From contig NZ_AUBU01000001.1 of NCBI RefSeq assembly GCF_000429405.1, positions 195,321 through 259,320 on the forward strand: a stretch of DNA of 64,000 nucleotides, written 5' to 3'. Numbering within the stretch: the stretch's first letter is position 1; every line of letters starts with the position of its first letter. The translations under genes were made by a program, and so were the position numbers. Source of the DNA: Algoriphagus marincola DSM 16067 (GTDB lineage: Bacteria > Bacteroidota > Bacteroidia > Cytophagales > Cyclobacteriaceae). A model generated the notes under the pieces. That model worked only from the letters and a program-made list of their open reading frames with translations, ran no database searches and was not told the origin of the DNA. Positions 1 to 8,058 of the stretch are shown here, piece after piece.

Positions 1-1
1 T

Positions 2-111
2 TTAGGCGGCCTGGCGCAGGGGTTCCACCTCTTCCCATCCCGAACAGAGCAGTTAAGCCCTGCAGCGCCGATGGTACTGGGGTTACACCCGGGAGAGTAG
101 GTCGCCGCCTC
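2..111 (+). rRNA. 5S ribosomal RNA
   Basis: About 110 nt with the conserved 5S landmarks: the loop region CTTCCCATCCCGAACAG, TTAAGCCC, GCGCCGATGGTACTG and GGGAGAGTAGG. The 5' GGCGGC (5-10) pairs with GCCGCC near position 105 to close helix I. It sits at the left edge, so the 16S and 23S genes should lie just outside. A rho-independent terminator follows at once. Exact ends are estimated from helix I. Confidence 0.93.
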
Positions 112-118
112 ATTATTC

Positions 119-148
119 AAAACCTCAGCCTAACAGCTGGGGTTTTTT
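119..148 (+). terminator. rRNA operon terminator
   Basis: A GC-containing hairpin (AAACCTCAGC / GCTGGGGTTT with a short loop) followed by a T run, directly after the 5S gene. The same hairpin, slightly diverged, is repeated after the degenerate 5S copy near 430-461, which shows that the duplication covered 5S plus terminator. Confidence 0.75.
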
Positions 149-270
149 GGTTTTAGGGGTGTTTTGGCGGGTAGGATTGAAGACTTATCGGCCTGGCTAT
201 GAGAGCTGGTTATTTTTAATTTTTATATCTTAAACCTTTATAGGTTTATTTTTAGTGGTTCAAGAAATCC

Positions 271-465
271 GCCTTTTCCCATCCCGATCCGCCGCGGCGG
301 ATAAGCCCAGATGGATCCGGGCAGGCCTGCAGCGCCGATGCCTGCCCGCCGTGGCGGGGTACTGGTACGCCACGGCGCACGGGAGAGTAGAGCCTGTCCC
401 GACATCTCGGGATCGCCGCCTCATTATTCAAAACCTCAACCTAGCAGCTGGTTTTTTTTTGTTTT
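271..465 (+). pseudogene. degenerate second 5S rRNA with hairpin insertions
   Basis: Blocks of the upstream 5S recur in order: TTCCCATCCCGA (about 276-287), TAAGCCC (302-308), TGCAGCGCCGATG (328-340), GTACTGG (359-365), CACGGGAGAGTAG (378-390), then TCGCCGCCTCATTATTC and the terminator hairpin (to about 461). Between the blocks lie extra GC-rich stretches that are self-complementary or pair with each other: a perfect palindrome TCCGCCGCGGCGGA (288-301); CGGGCAGG...CCTGCCCG around one 5S block; GCCGTGGCG (349-357) with CGCCACGGC (368-376) around the next; and TCCCGACATCTCGGGA (397-412). The 5' half of 5S before CCCATCC is lost. It cannot fold as a normal 5S, so it is called a remnant. Confidence 0.75.
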
Positions 466-800
466 AGGACTTTTGAATGAGGGTAGAAGAAATGCATCTT
501 AACTTGGACAGTTAAATACAAGTGAACCATGTCTATTTTTAATGATTAATTCCTAGACCTGTACAGTTTGATTTCATCAATTTTAAGTGTTTAAAATCCA
601 GAATGATAAAGGTTATTGCTCTGTTTTATGGTCCTATTTATCTGAATTTTAATTAATGCCATAAAAAAATATGTTCATAATTCATCATCTTTTATTTCGG
701 ACTTATTTTGGTGATTACTATGTATCAAAAGGGCTTTAAAATTTGTGGCTTTTATTGATAGATATTGAATAATCAAGTAGGGGGATTTGCATAGTGGATA
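466..800. other. AT-rich intergenic region
   Basis: No supported gene, RNA or clear promoter was found between the 5S remnant and the terminator of the convergent M16 peptidase operon. The sequence is AT-rich and carries no ORF with recognisable protein character. Confidence 0.5.
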
Positions 801-801
801 C

Positions 802-829
802 AAAAAAAGGAGGCATTTGCCTCCTTTTC
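802..829 (-). terminator. terminator of the M16 peptidase pair
   Basis: On the minus strand an AAAAGGAGGCA / TGCCTCCTTTT hairpin runs into a T tract just after the stop codon of the M16 gene. Confidence 0.75.
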
Positions 830-846
830 AAATTGTTCAATGTTGA

Positions 847-2886
847 TTATTGAAAATCACTTTCAGTTAATTCCTCATTGATGGTGACTTCAGCAACCTT
901 TGCTTCCAAAGGAACTGGGATCATTGGAGATTTGATAGTCCAAGTCATCGGTATTAAAACTCCATTTTTTTCTTGATAATCTGAATAGAATGTATCTCCT
1001 GAAGCTGGATTTTCATTTTTGATTTTCAAGCCGGTTGATTGATCGTAGTAATTGATCAGTTTGGCACCGGATGGAGCTGAAATAACCACTTTATAGGCAG
1101 GAGTTCCATCCACGTCTTTTAGTCCGTCAAGTGAAAGCGAATATCCCAAATCACTTATCCAGGCTTCTGGAATTAGATAGGAGTTAATCTTAGCTTCCTC
1201 TAGTTGTGCGCCGGTAAGTTCCATGCTTTGACCTTGAACACTGATTTTACCAGAATCTTTTAGGATGACAGAACTTTGCATGACATTTCCACCTACTGAT
1301 GTTTTTTGAGCATATCTGCCATTGGCGTCATAGGTCATTGCCATAGTTAGAACTGTTCCCATCACTTCTGCATTCATGGTGAATTTGGCTGTTTCGATGG
1401 TTTGAGCTTTATCCTTTCCTCCGATTGCTTCAAGATAATTGGAAATTACTTTTTCTGCAGTCATATCAGCATCAGCTGTCAATTCCTTAGCAGGGAAACC
1501 CATATTATCGTATAACATAACTTCGCCAAACTGAGCTAATTTTTCCTGAATTTCGCTTCCATTTCCTACTGCTGTGATGTAAAGCTTACTCGGATCAATT
1601 AATTCCTTTGCCGTTTGGTTAATGTCTGAAACCGTATAGCTATTTAATTCCTGAAGGTAATTTTTGTAGTAATCTTTAGGTAGTCCATAGCGCTCAATAT
1701 TCAATGCAAAACTTGCAATGGTGGAAGGACTTTCAAGAGATCTTCCAAAAGAACCTGATAGATTAGCCTTCGCTTTTTCAAGTTCCTCAGCAGTAACTCC
1801 TTCTTCTACAATTTTATTAATCTCATACAGAAACTCTACGACTGCAGAATCAGTAACTTCAGTTCTAACAGAACCGCTAGCATTAAATCTACCAATCAAT
1901 CGATCAGGACTAATAGATGAGTAGGCGCCATAAGTATAGCCTTTATCCTCTCTAAGATTCATGAAAAGTCTAGCAGATGAGCCGCCACCTAGAATCTGGT
2001 TAAGTAGTCTTGAAGAAATATAATCTTCGTCTCCTACCTTGAGCTCTACAGGCTGAGTTACATTGATTACAGTTTGGACGGAAGAGCTTCTATCTACAAG
2101 GCCTACTACCGTTTCATTCGTTCTGGATGGCTTCTCGTAAGTAAATGTTGGAACATCACCGGCTTGCCAATCTGCAAAATATTCTTCGGTGATTTTCTTG
2201 GCTTCATTAAGCTCCATATCACCTACAATGGTGAGGTAAGCGATATTAGGCTTGAAAAAGGTTTCATAATAAGATTTTACATCTTCAACAGAGATATTTT
2301 TGATTGTCTCCTCTGTCTCTACTTCACCATACGGATGATCTTTGCCATAAACCATAGCCGAAGCTAATCGACTTGAGATGGCATTCGGATCATCTTTGGT
2401 TGTAGCCAAGCCTGTTAATGTTTGCTTTCTCAATTTTTCTAATTCCTCCTCTGGAAAACTTGGGTTGTACAGAACATCAGTCATCAGTTCAAGTAATTTT
2501 CCCTGATGCTTCTTCAGTGAGGATCCAAATATGGAAGTAGAAGAAGCCGAAAGGCTAGCCCCTATAAAGTCAATTTCCTCATCAATCTGATCTTTTGTTC
2601 TGCCTTCGGTACCTGATGTCATCATTTGGCCCACAAAGCCAGTAAGTCCTGCTTTATCTCCTTCCATCAAAGGATCTCGGTCTAAAACAAGAGAAAAAGC
2701 CACTCTTGGCAATTTGTCATTTGTAACCAAGATAACTTTCAACCCATTTTCCAGGGTGAACATTTCAGCATCCCCAATATTGATTTCGGGAGCTGGTCCT
2801 GAAGCAGGAAGCTCACTTCTGTCAACTTGAGCCCATGCATTGCCTACTAGGAGAGCAGCGAATAATAGTATTGCTAATTTTTTCAT
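847..2886 (-). CDS. M16 peptidase homologue without active site, C-terminal LolA-like extension
   Basis: 679 aa with an N-terminal signal peptide (cleavage near NAWAQ, residue 20). Residues about 30-460 follow the insulinase/pitrilysin (M16) fold, including the C-terminal glycine-rich segment GGGSSARLF. The zinc motif HxxEH is absent: the matching place reads GFVGQMMTSGTEG. It is therefore probably the non-catalytic half of a two-subunit M16 protease, as in mitochondrial processing peptidase. Residues about 485-679, starting ISNYLEAIGGKDKAQTIE, resemble the LolA/outer-membrane lipoprotein-sorting type domain often fused to secreted Bacteroidetes proteins. It lies 27 bases downstream of the active partner and is probably co-transcribed with it. 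Location: periplasm or outer membrane (inferred). Confidence 0.85.
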   Translation of the reverse strand: MKKLAILLFAALLVGNAWAQVDRSELPASGPAPEINIGDAEMFTLENGLKVILVTNDKLPRVAFSLVLDRDPLMEGDKAGLTGFVGQMMTSGTEGRTKDQIDEEIDFIGASLSASSTSIFGSSLKKHQGKLLELMTDVLYNPSFPEEELEKLRKQTLTGLATTKDDPNAISSRLASAMVYGKDHPYGEVETEETIKNISVEDVKSYYETFFKPNIAYLTIVGDMELNEAKKITEEYFADWQAGDVPTFTYEKPSRTNETVVGLVDRSSSVQTVINVTQPVELKVGDEDYISSRLLNQILGGGSSARLFMNLREDKGYTYGAYSSISPDRLIGRFNASGSVRTEVTDSAVVEFLYEINKIVEEGVTAEELEKAKANLSGSFGRSLESPSTIASFALNIERYGLPKDYYKNYLQELNSYTVSDINQTAKELIDPSKLYITAVGNGSEIQEKLAQFGEVMLYDNMGFPAKELTADADMTAEKVISNYLEAIGGKDKAQTIETAKFTMNAEVMGTVLTMAMTYDANGRYAQKTSVGGNVMQSSVILKDSGKISVQGQSMELTGAQLEEAKINSYLIPEAWISDLGYSLSLDGLKDVDGTPAYKVVISAPSGAKLINYYDQSTGLKIKNENPASGDTFYSDYQEKNGVLIPMTWTIKSPMIPVPLEAKVAEVTINEELTESDFQ

Positions 2887-2913
2887 CTTTCTATTCTGAT
2901 TAAAGCCAAATAA

Positions 2914-4242
2914 TTATTCAGTAGTTTCTTGCGGTTTAGGCAAATAATATAAAACCACTCGTCCATCAAGGTTCAAGTATTCGTTTGCTACTCGCTTGAT
3001 GTCTTCCTGAGTCACCTTGCTGTAGTAGTCCATTACCTGATTGATGTAATTGGTGTCTCCAAAAATCACGTGAGCTTCAGCCAAATTCTGCGCAACGCCA
3101 GATACAGAGGAGTTTCCGCTTACAATATTATTTTCAATAATATTTTGCAGTTTTTCAAAATCTCTATCGGAGATTCCTTCCGACTGTACCTGTGCAATTA
3201 GCTTATCAATTTCACTTTCCAAATCCTCAGGAGCTACACCCATATTGGTGATTCCATACATGATGAATATTCCACCATCTTCAAGTTCTAGGGGAATAGC
3301 AGCTACTGCAAGGGCCTTTTGCTGCTTATCTACCAATTCTTTTGTCATTAGCGAAGAATTACCTCCTGTCAGGTAGGTTGAGAGCATAGAAAGTGCATAG
3401 GAATCCGGATGATTTCTTGGCGGAAGATTGTAAGCCTGAATCACGGCCGGAATTTGAATATTATCATAGATTACATCTCTGATTTCTTCGGTCTTCTTAG
3501 GCTCCGTAACGTTTGGTCTGTAGATTTCTCCGCTACCTCTAGGGATTTCTGAGAAGTATTCCCTAACCCAAGATTCAGCCTGCGCATAATCGATATCTCC
3601 GGCTACTACCAGTGTAGCATTATTCGGCACATAAAATTGCTTGTAGAAATCTTGGAATTCCTCAATCGTTGCTGCATTTAAATGATCCAAAGATCCAATT
3701 GGCGCCCACTGATAAGGATGCTCTGAATACGCTCTCTTCAATGTTTCGATCAAAATCGAACCGTAAGGACGATTGTCATAGCTCTGTCTCTTTTCTTCTT
3801 TCACGACTTCTCTTTGAGTCTCCACACCCGTCTCATCTACTTTGGAATGAAGCATTCGTTCACTTTCCATGTACAAGGTTAATTCCAGTTCATTGGATGG
3901 GACAGTTTGATAATAAAATGTAATATCGTTGGAGGTAAATGCATTGAGCGTTCCTCCACGTCCCTGAATAATATTCATGTATTGCCCGCGTTCGATATTT
4001 TCAGAACCTTCAAACATCAAGTGTTCGAAGAAATGCGCAAATCCAGTTCTTTCAGGATTTTCATTTTTAGAGCCTACATGATAAAGAACTGAGGTGTTTA
4101 CAATCGGGGTGGAGTTGTCTTGATGTAGAATGACATGCAACCCGTTGTCCAAGGTAAACTCCCTGAACTCGATTTTCTTTTGGGCCATTGCTGGAATTAT
4201 CATCCAAGCCATCAACAGGCCAAAGACTGTGAGTTTTTTCAT
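2914..4242 (-). CDS. M16 family zinc peptidase, catalytic subunit
   Basis: 442 aa with a signal peptide ending near PAMAQ (residue 21). It carries the inverted zinc motif HFFEH at residues 70-74 (within GFAHFFEHLMFEGS), with the third ligand glutamate about 75 residues later (EVVKEEKRQ, near 149-150), as in the insulinase/pitrilysin family. The length fits the single-chain bacterial M16B type, with N-terminal catalytic and C-terminal substrate-clamping halves. The neighbour downstream is an M16 protein lacking HxxEH, so the two probably form a heterodimeric peptidase in the envelope. The substrate is not known. Confidence 0.9.
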   Translation of the reverse strand: MKKLTVFGLLMAWMIIPAMAQKKIEFREFTLDNGLHVILHQDNSTPIVNTSVLYHVGSKNENPERTGFAHFFEHLMFEGSENIERGQYMNIIQGRGGTLNAFTSNDITFYYQTVPSNELELTLYMESERMLHSKVDETGVETQREVVKEEKRQSYDNRPYGSILIETLKRAYSEHPYQWAPIGSLDHLNAATIEEFQDFYKQFYVPNNATLVVAGDIDYAQAESWVREYFSEIPRGSGEIYRPNVTEPKKTEEIRDVIYDNIQIPAVIQAYNLPPRNHPDSYALSMLSTYLTGGNSSLMTKELVDKQQKALAVAAIPLELEDGGIFIMYGITNMGVAPEDLESEIDKLIAQVQSEGISDRDFEKLQNIIENNIVSGNSSVSGVAQNLAEAHVIFGDTNYINQVMDYYSKVTQEDIKRVANEYLNLDGRVVLYYLPKPQETTE

Positions 4243-4467
4243 TTTAGATTAGGATTAGTTTTCAATTGTAACTCGTAAGCCAATACGATTTGTTTTGAGT
4301 GTTCGTTTTTGAACAAAAGAAAATAAACTAAGTTTTTTGACCTACTTATTTTTCAGATGTCTAAACAATTATTTTCCCTCGAAATAAAAAAATATTTCAG
4401 CTAAATAAATCTTATTTTATCCTAAAAAAAAATTTATAGAAGTTTATTGATTTTATTCAGATGGACC

Positions 4468-5733
4468 TTATTCATACCCATATTTTCCCTTCCATTTTCC
4501 GGATAGGTATCTCCTCAATTCATTTTCTCGGGCATTCTCTCCTGGTTCGTAAAACTTAGTGCCTTGAATCTCATCGGGTAAAAACTCCTGCTCAACAAAG
4601 TTGCCGGGAAAATCATGCGAGTATTTATAGGCTTTGCCATAGTTCAGGTCCTTCATCAGCTTCGTTGGGGCATTTCGGAGATGTAGCGGGACAGAGAGAT
4701 TGCCGGTTTCCTTAACCAAGGCTTGGGCTTGGTTGATGGCAAGATAAGCGGCATTGCTTTTTGGAGAACTCGCTAAATAAGTCACACACTGAGAAAGGAT
4801 AATTCTTGCTTCCGGATAGCCAATGATTTTCACAGCTTCAAAACAGTTGGTGGCTAAAAGCAGGGCGTTGGGATTGGCATTGCCGATGTCTTCAGATGCT
4901 AAAATCACCAATCTGCGAGCGATGAACTTCACATCTTCACCTCCTTCGATCATTCGTGCTAGCCAATAAACGGCTGCATTTGGATCAGAGCCTCGGATGG
5001 ATTTGATAAAAGCCGAAATAATATCGTAATGTTGCTCCCCTGATTTGTCGTAAAGTGCTACTTTCTGTTGAGCGATCTGCATGACTTTTTCATCCGTGAT
5101 CACACAGGGATTTTCATTGATCCCATCGATTACGATTTCTAAAAGGTTGAGCAGCTTTCTGCCATCCCCTCCGGAAATACGAAGCAGAGCATCGGTTTCC
5201 TGAAGCTCGACTTGGATCTTTTTTAGGTCCACATCTTTTTTCAAAGCCTGCTGCATCATGGCCTCCATTTCGGATCTACCTAATGGATTCAGGGTGAAAA
5301 CCTGACAACGGGAAAGAAGGGCAGAATTAACTTCAAAGGAAGGGTTTTCTGTGGTGGCACCGATCAATCGGATTATTCCCTTTTCCACAGCTCCCAATAA
5401 GGCGTCCTGTTGAGATTTATTGAAGCGGTGGATTTCATCTATAAAAAGCACTACCCCCATCTGAAACCTGGCCTTTTCGATGACTTCTCGGATGTCTTTT
5501 ACGCCTGAGCTTATCGCGCTAAGGGTATAAAAAGGAGCCTTAATCTCATTGGCAATGATATTGGCGATGGTTGTTTTTCCCACCCCGGGAGGTCCCCAAA
5601 GGATCAGGGAAGGTACATTTCCGGACTTGATAGCTTTATACAAAAAAGAGCTGGGAGAGGACAAATGCTCCTGACCAATCAAGTCTTCCAGTCTGGTAGG
5701 ACGCATTCGCTCGGCAAGGGGGGTAGAATTCAT
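4468..5733 (-). CDS. rarA: replication-associated recombination protein A (AAA+ ATPase)
   Basis: 421 aa, the normal length for RarA/MgsA (yeast Mgs1, human WRNIP1). Seen: N-terminal LAERMRPTRLEDLIGQEHL typical of clamp-loader relatives; Walker A GPPGVGKTT (47-55); Walker B FIDEIHRFNKSQQ (from about 98); sensor 1 GATTENPSFEVN; and the C-terminal RarA tetramerisation region with RGSDPNAAVYWLARM and PLHLRNAPTKLMK. It acts at stalled replication forks in the cytoplasm together with SSB and the clamp loader (family knowledge). It appears to be a single-gene unit between the M16 pair and the threonine aldolase terminator. Confidence 0.95.
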   Translation of the reverse strand: MNSTPLAERMRPTRLEDLIGQEHLSSPSSFLYKAIKSGNVPSLILWGPPGVGKTTIANIIANEIKAPFYTLSAISSGVKDIREVIEKARFQMGVVLFIDEIHRFNKSQQDALLGAVEKGIIRLIGATTENPSFEVNSALLSRCQVFTLNPLGRSEMEAMMQQALKKDVDLKKIQVELQETDALLRISGGDGRKLLNLLEIVIDGINENPCVITDEKVMQIAQQKVALYDKSGEQHYDIISAFIKSIRGSDPNAAVYWLARMIEGGEDVKFIARRLVILASEDIGNANPNALLLATNCFEAVKIIGYPEARIILSQCVTYLASSPKSNAAYLAINQAQALVKETGNLSVPLHLRNAPTKLMKDLNYGKAYKYSHDFPGNFVEQEFLPDEIQGTKFYEPGENARENELRRYLSGKWKGKYGYE

Positions 5734-5837
5734 TTTCGTAGAAGCAAGAGATTAGAGATAAGAAATTAGAAAGTATCGAGTATCGATATTTAATTACTTT
5801 CAGGTTTATTTATTCCTTTGAGAATCGCAAAATAGCA

Positions 5838-5862
5838 TAAAAAAAGGCCTTTTCAGGCCTGA
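5838..5862 (-). terminator. terminator after the threonine aldolase gene
   Basis: Minus-strand hairpin AGGCC / GGCCT with a T run, just after the stop of the PLP enzyme gene. Confidence 0.6.
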
Positions 5863-5892
5863 TTCGTTTTGAATAAAGTCAAATACTGTCTG

Positions 5893-6906
5893 CTAGATAT
5901 TCTGAATTCTTTTTCCAAATTCCTCCAAGTGATCGTCTCCAAAATCCAAATGAGTTACAAATCGAACTAGGTCTTTTCCGAATTTCACGGATTTGATATT
6001 TTGATCCGCCAGCTTTTTCATGAATTCCTCAGGGCTTGTATTCTCTAGTCTGGCGATCACAATGTTTGTAGCTACTGGCAGTATTTCTGAAACGAAAGGG
6101 GATTTGCTAAGCATCTCTCCCAACATCCTAGCTTTGGCATGATCTTCCTTCAGTCTTTCAATATGATGGTCCAAGGCATAAATACCAGCTGCAGCCAGGA
6201 ATCCTGCCTGTCGTATTCCGCCACCAAATACTTTTCGAACTTTCCGTGCCTGCTTGATATCCGCCTTAGATCCCAATAAAACAGATCCTATTGGGCAGCC
6301 TAATCCTTTGCTCAAGCAGATGGAGATGGTATCAAAATGTGCCCCCCAGTCCGCTGGACTTTCTCCAGTCTCGACCAATGCATTGAAAAATCGCGCACCA
6401 TCCAAGTGAAGCTTAATGCCTTTTTGTTGACATAGTGAATGGATTGGTTTGATTTCGTCCAAGGTATAAATGCTTCCACCTCCTTTGTTCATGGTGTTTT
6501 CCAGAGAAACCAAGGTTGTCTCCGGGGCATGTACATCATCCGGATTGATGGATTCGGCAATCTGGGCTGCGGTGATTTTTCCCAAATTCCCATCCAGCAA
6601 TTTGACTGAGGCTAGGGAATTGGCCATGATCCCACCCCCCTCATAGAGATAGATGTGGGAATATTTGTGGCAAATTACTTCTGTCTGTATCCGAGTGTGA
6701 AGACGAATCGCAATCTGATTCGTCATGGTGCCGGAGGGACAGTAGAGTGCCGCTTCCATACCAAATAGCTTGGAGATTTTTTCCTCCAAGGCATTGACAG
6801 TTGGATCCTCTCCAAAAACATCGTCGCCTATTGGGGCTGCAAACATCGCTTCTTTCATGCCCGGTGTGGGCTGGGTAAGCGTATCACTTCTTAAATCAAT
6901 CAACAT
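5893..6906 (-). CDS. ltaE: low-specificity L-threonine aldolase (PLP enzyme)
   Basis: 337 aa, the usual length. Fold-type I PLP enzyme: starts IDLRSDTLTQPTPGM, a family hallmark; PSGTMTNQIA binds the cofactor phosphate; HLDGARFFNA contains the aspartate that contacts the pyridine ring (about 169); and Lys200 in CLSKGLGCPIGS is the Schiff-base lysine. It cleaves L-threonine or L-allo-threonine to glycine and acetaldehyde. Its start codon overlaps the end of the upstream GDPD lipoprotein gene by 11 bases, so the two are translationally coupled. Specificity for threonine versus other beta-hydroxy amino acids cannot be read from the sequence. Confidence 0.9.
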   Translation of the reverse strand: MLIDLRSDTLTQPTPGMKEAMFAAPIGDDVFGEDPTVNALEEKISKLFGMEAALYCPSGTMTNQIAIRLHTRIQTEVICHKYSHIYLYEGGGIMANSLASVKLLDGNLGKITAAQIAESINPDDVHAPETTLVSLENTMNKGGGSIYTLDEIKPIHSLCQQKGIKLHLDGARFFNALVETGESPADWGAHFDTISICLSKGLGCPIGSVLLGSKADIKQARKVRKVFGGGIRQAGFLAAAGIYALDHHIERLKEDHAKARMLGEMLSKSPFVSEILPVATNIVIARLENTSPEEFMKKLADQNIKSVKFGKDLVRFVTHLDFGDDHLEEFGKRIQNI

Positions 6907-7855
6907 GGGTGAAATACTTGGATTTGGAACTGCTTTCTGGGTGAAGGGTTTGAATGGCCTTTGCTGCTTCGATGGGTCGGTCTGTTGCTAAAATATCCGC
7001 TCCGTTATTCACAAAATTCAAATACAACTCATCTCCCCTTGCCACTGCGCTTCGATCTAGGTTGCCTAAAGTACCCAAAATGGTAAAAACTCCTTTTTCA
7101 TGAAGGGCTTCATTGAAGGACTTGGGTCTTTCAGCCACCCCGGTGAAAGCAATAACCCGATCCCAGGGAATACCGGTTTCTTCTAGTCTTTTGATTTCTT
7201 CTTCATTTCGGATGGTCACCGAAAGCATGAGCTCAGGAGCAAGGATATTAAGCTTTTTGGCAGCGGGAAAGGTATAGGAAATTAATGCTGCGTGAGCTTC
7301 ACTTTCCGTTTCCCTCACTTCTTCTACCACTTTTTCAAAAGGTACAGATCGCTTGATGTCAACTGTGAGTAGGGCTTTTCCTTTAGACCAAATCAGTGCC
7401 TCTTCCAAAGTAGGAACTTTGAATTCAGTGAGCTTTCCCTCATTGTCTTCCAAAAACAACGTTTGGATGTAGTCATAAGTAACTTCATTCACTTTCCCCG
7501 TTCCGTTGGTCGTCCGATCCAAATCATCGTCATGCATCAGGACTAAAACGGAGTCCTGAGTCATAGCTACATCTAATTCAATAATGGCAGGGGTGTATTC
7601 TAGGACATTTTCGAAGGTCTCGATCGCATTTTCAGGAAAGCCAGGATAAGGTCCACCTCGATGAGCAGAGACTAGCGGTATTCGATCAGATGTCCAGGTA
7701 TAAAAATCTTTTGTCTCGGAAAGACTGGACACCTGAATTCGGTGTGTAGATTCACTTTCTTGGTTCTCGGGTACTTCATTCTTTTGAGAATTGGATTCAC
7801 AGGAAATGAAGATAAGTGCCGTTAAAATACACCAAGAGGGTATAAATACTCGCAT
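6896..7855 (-). CDS. glycerophosphodiester phosphodiesterase family lipoprotein
   Basis: 319 aa. N-terminal lipoprotein signal with lipobox ending at Cys19 (LIFISC). The GDPD TIM barrel starts with SAHRGGPYPGFPENAIE (His65-Arg66), then IIELDVAMTQDS (the metal-binding Glu/Asp pair) and LMHDDDLDRTTNGTG (catalytic His108). These are the core GDPD residues, so it should hydrolyse glycerophosphodiesters to sn-glycerol 3-phosphate and an alcohol at the envelope. The C-terminal NGADILATDRP matches the family end. It is first in a two-gene unit with the threonine aldolase, and no functional link is obvious. Confidence 0.9.
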   Translation of the reverse strand: MRVFIPSWCILTALIFISCESNSQKNEVPENQESESTHRIQVSSLSETKDFYTWTSDRIPLVSAHRGGPYPGFPENAIETFENVLEYTPAIIELDVAMTQDSVLVLMHDDDLDRTTNGTGKVNEVTYDYIQTLFLEDNEGKLTEFKVPTLEEALIWSKGKALLTVDIKRSVPFEKVVEEVRETESEAHAALISYTFPAAKKLNILAPELMLSVTIRNEEEIKRLEETGIPWDRVIAFTGVAERPKSFNEALHEKGVFTILGTLGNLDRSAVARGDELYLNFVNNGADILATDRPIEAAKAIQTLHPESSSKSKYFTHVD

Positions 7856-8058
7856 GCTTTAGTTTTTTTTCAAATAGAACAAAATGGTCTCATTTATTAA
7901 AGAGAAATTTTAGAAAAGGTGGTTTAGGGCTTCGAATAAAAACTTTTAGAATAATCCTGAAGAAAATATTTCTTGATTTGAAGATCATTCCCCATTTTCA
8001 TATGCGATTTAAAATCACCTTTTGACTAGCACCCCTTTCCTTTAAACCAACTATTGCA

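Noticed and set aside
255-502. Two overlapping 60-70 aa frames over the degenerate 5S
   Set aside because: They follow GC-rich hairpin units of an RNA-gene remnant and show no protein family character.
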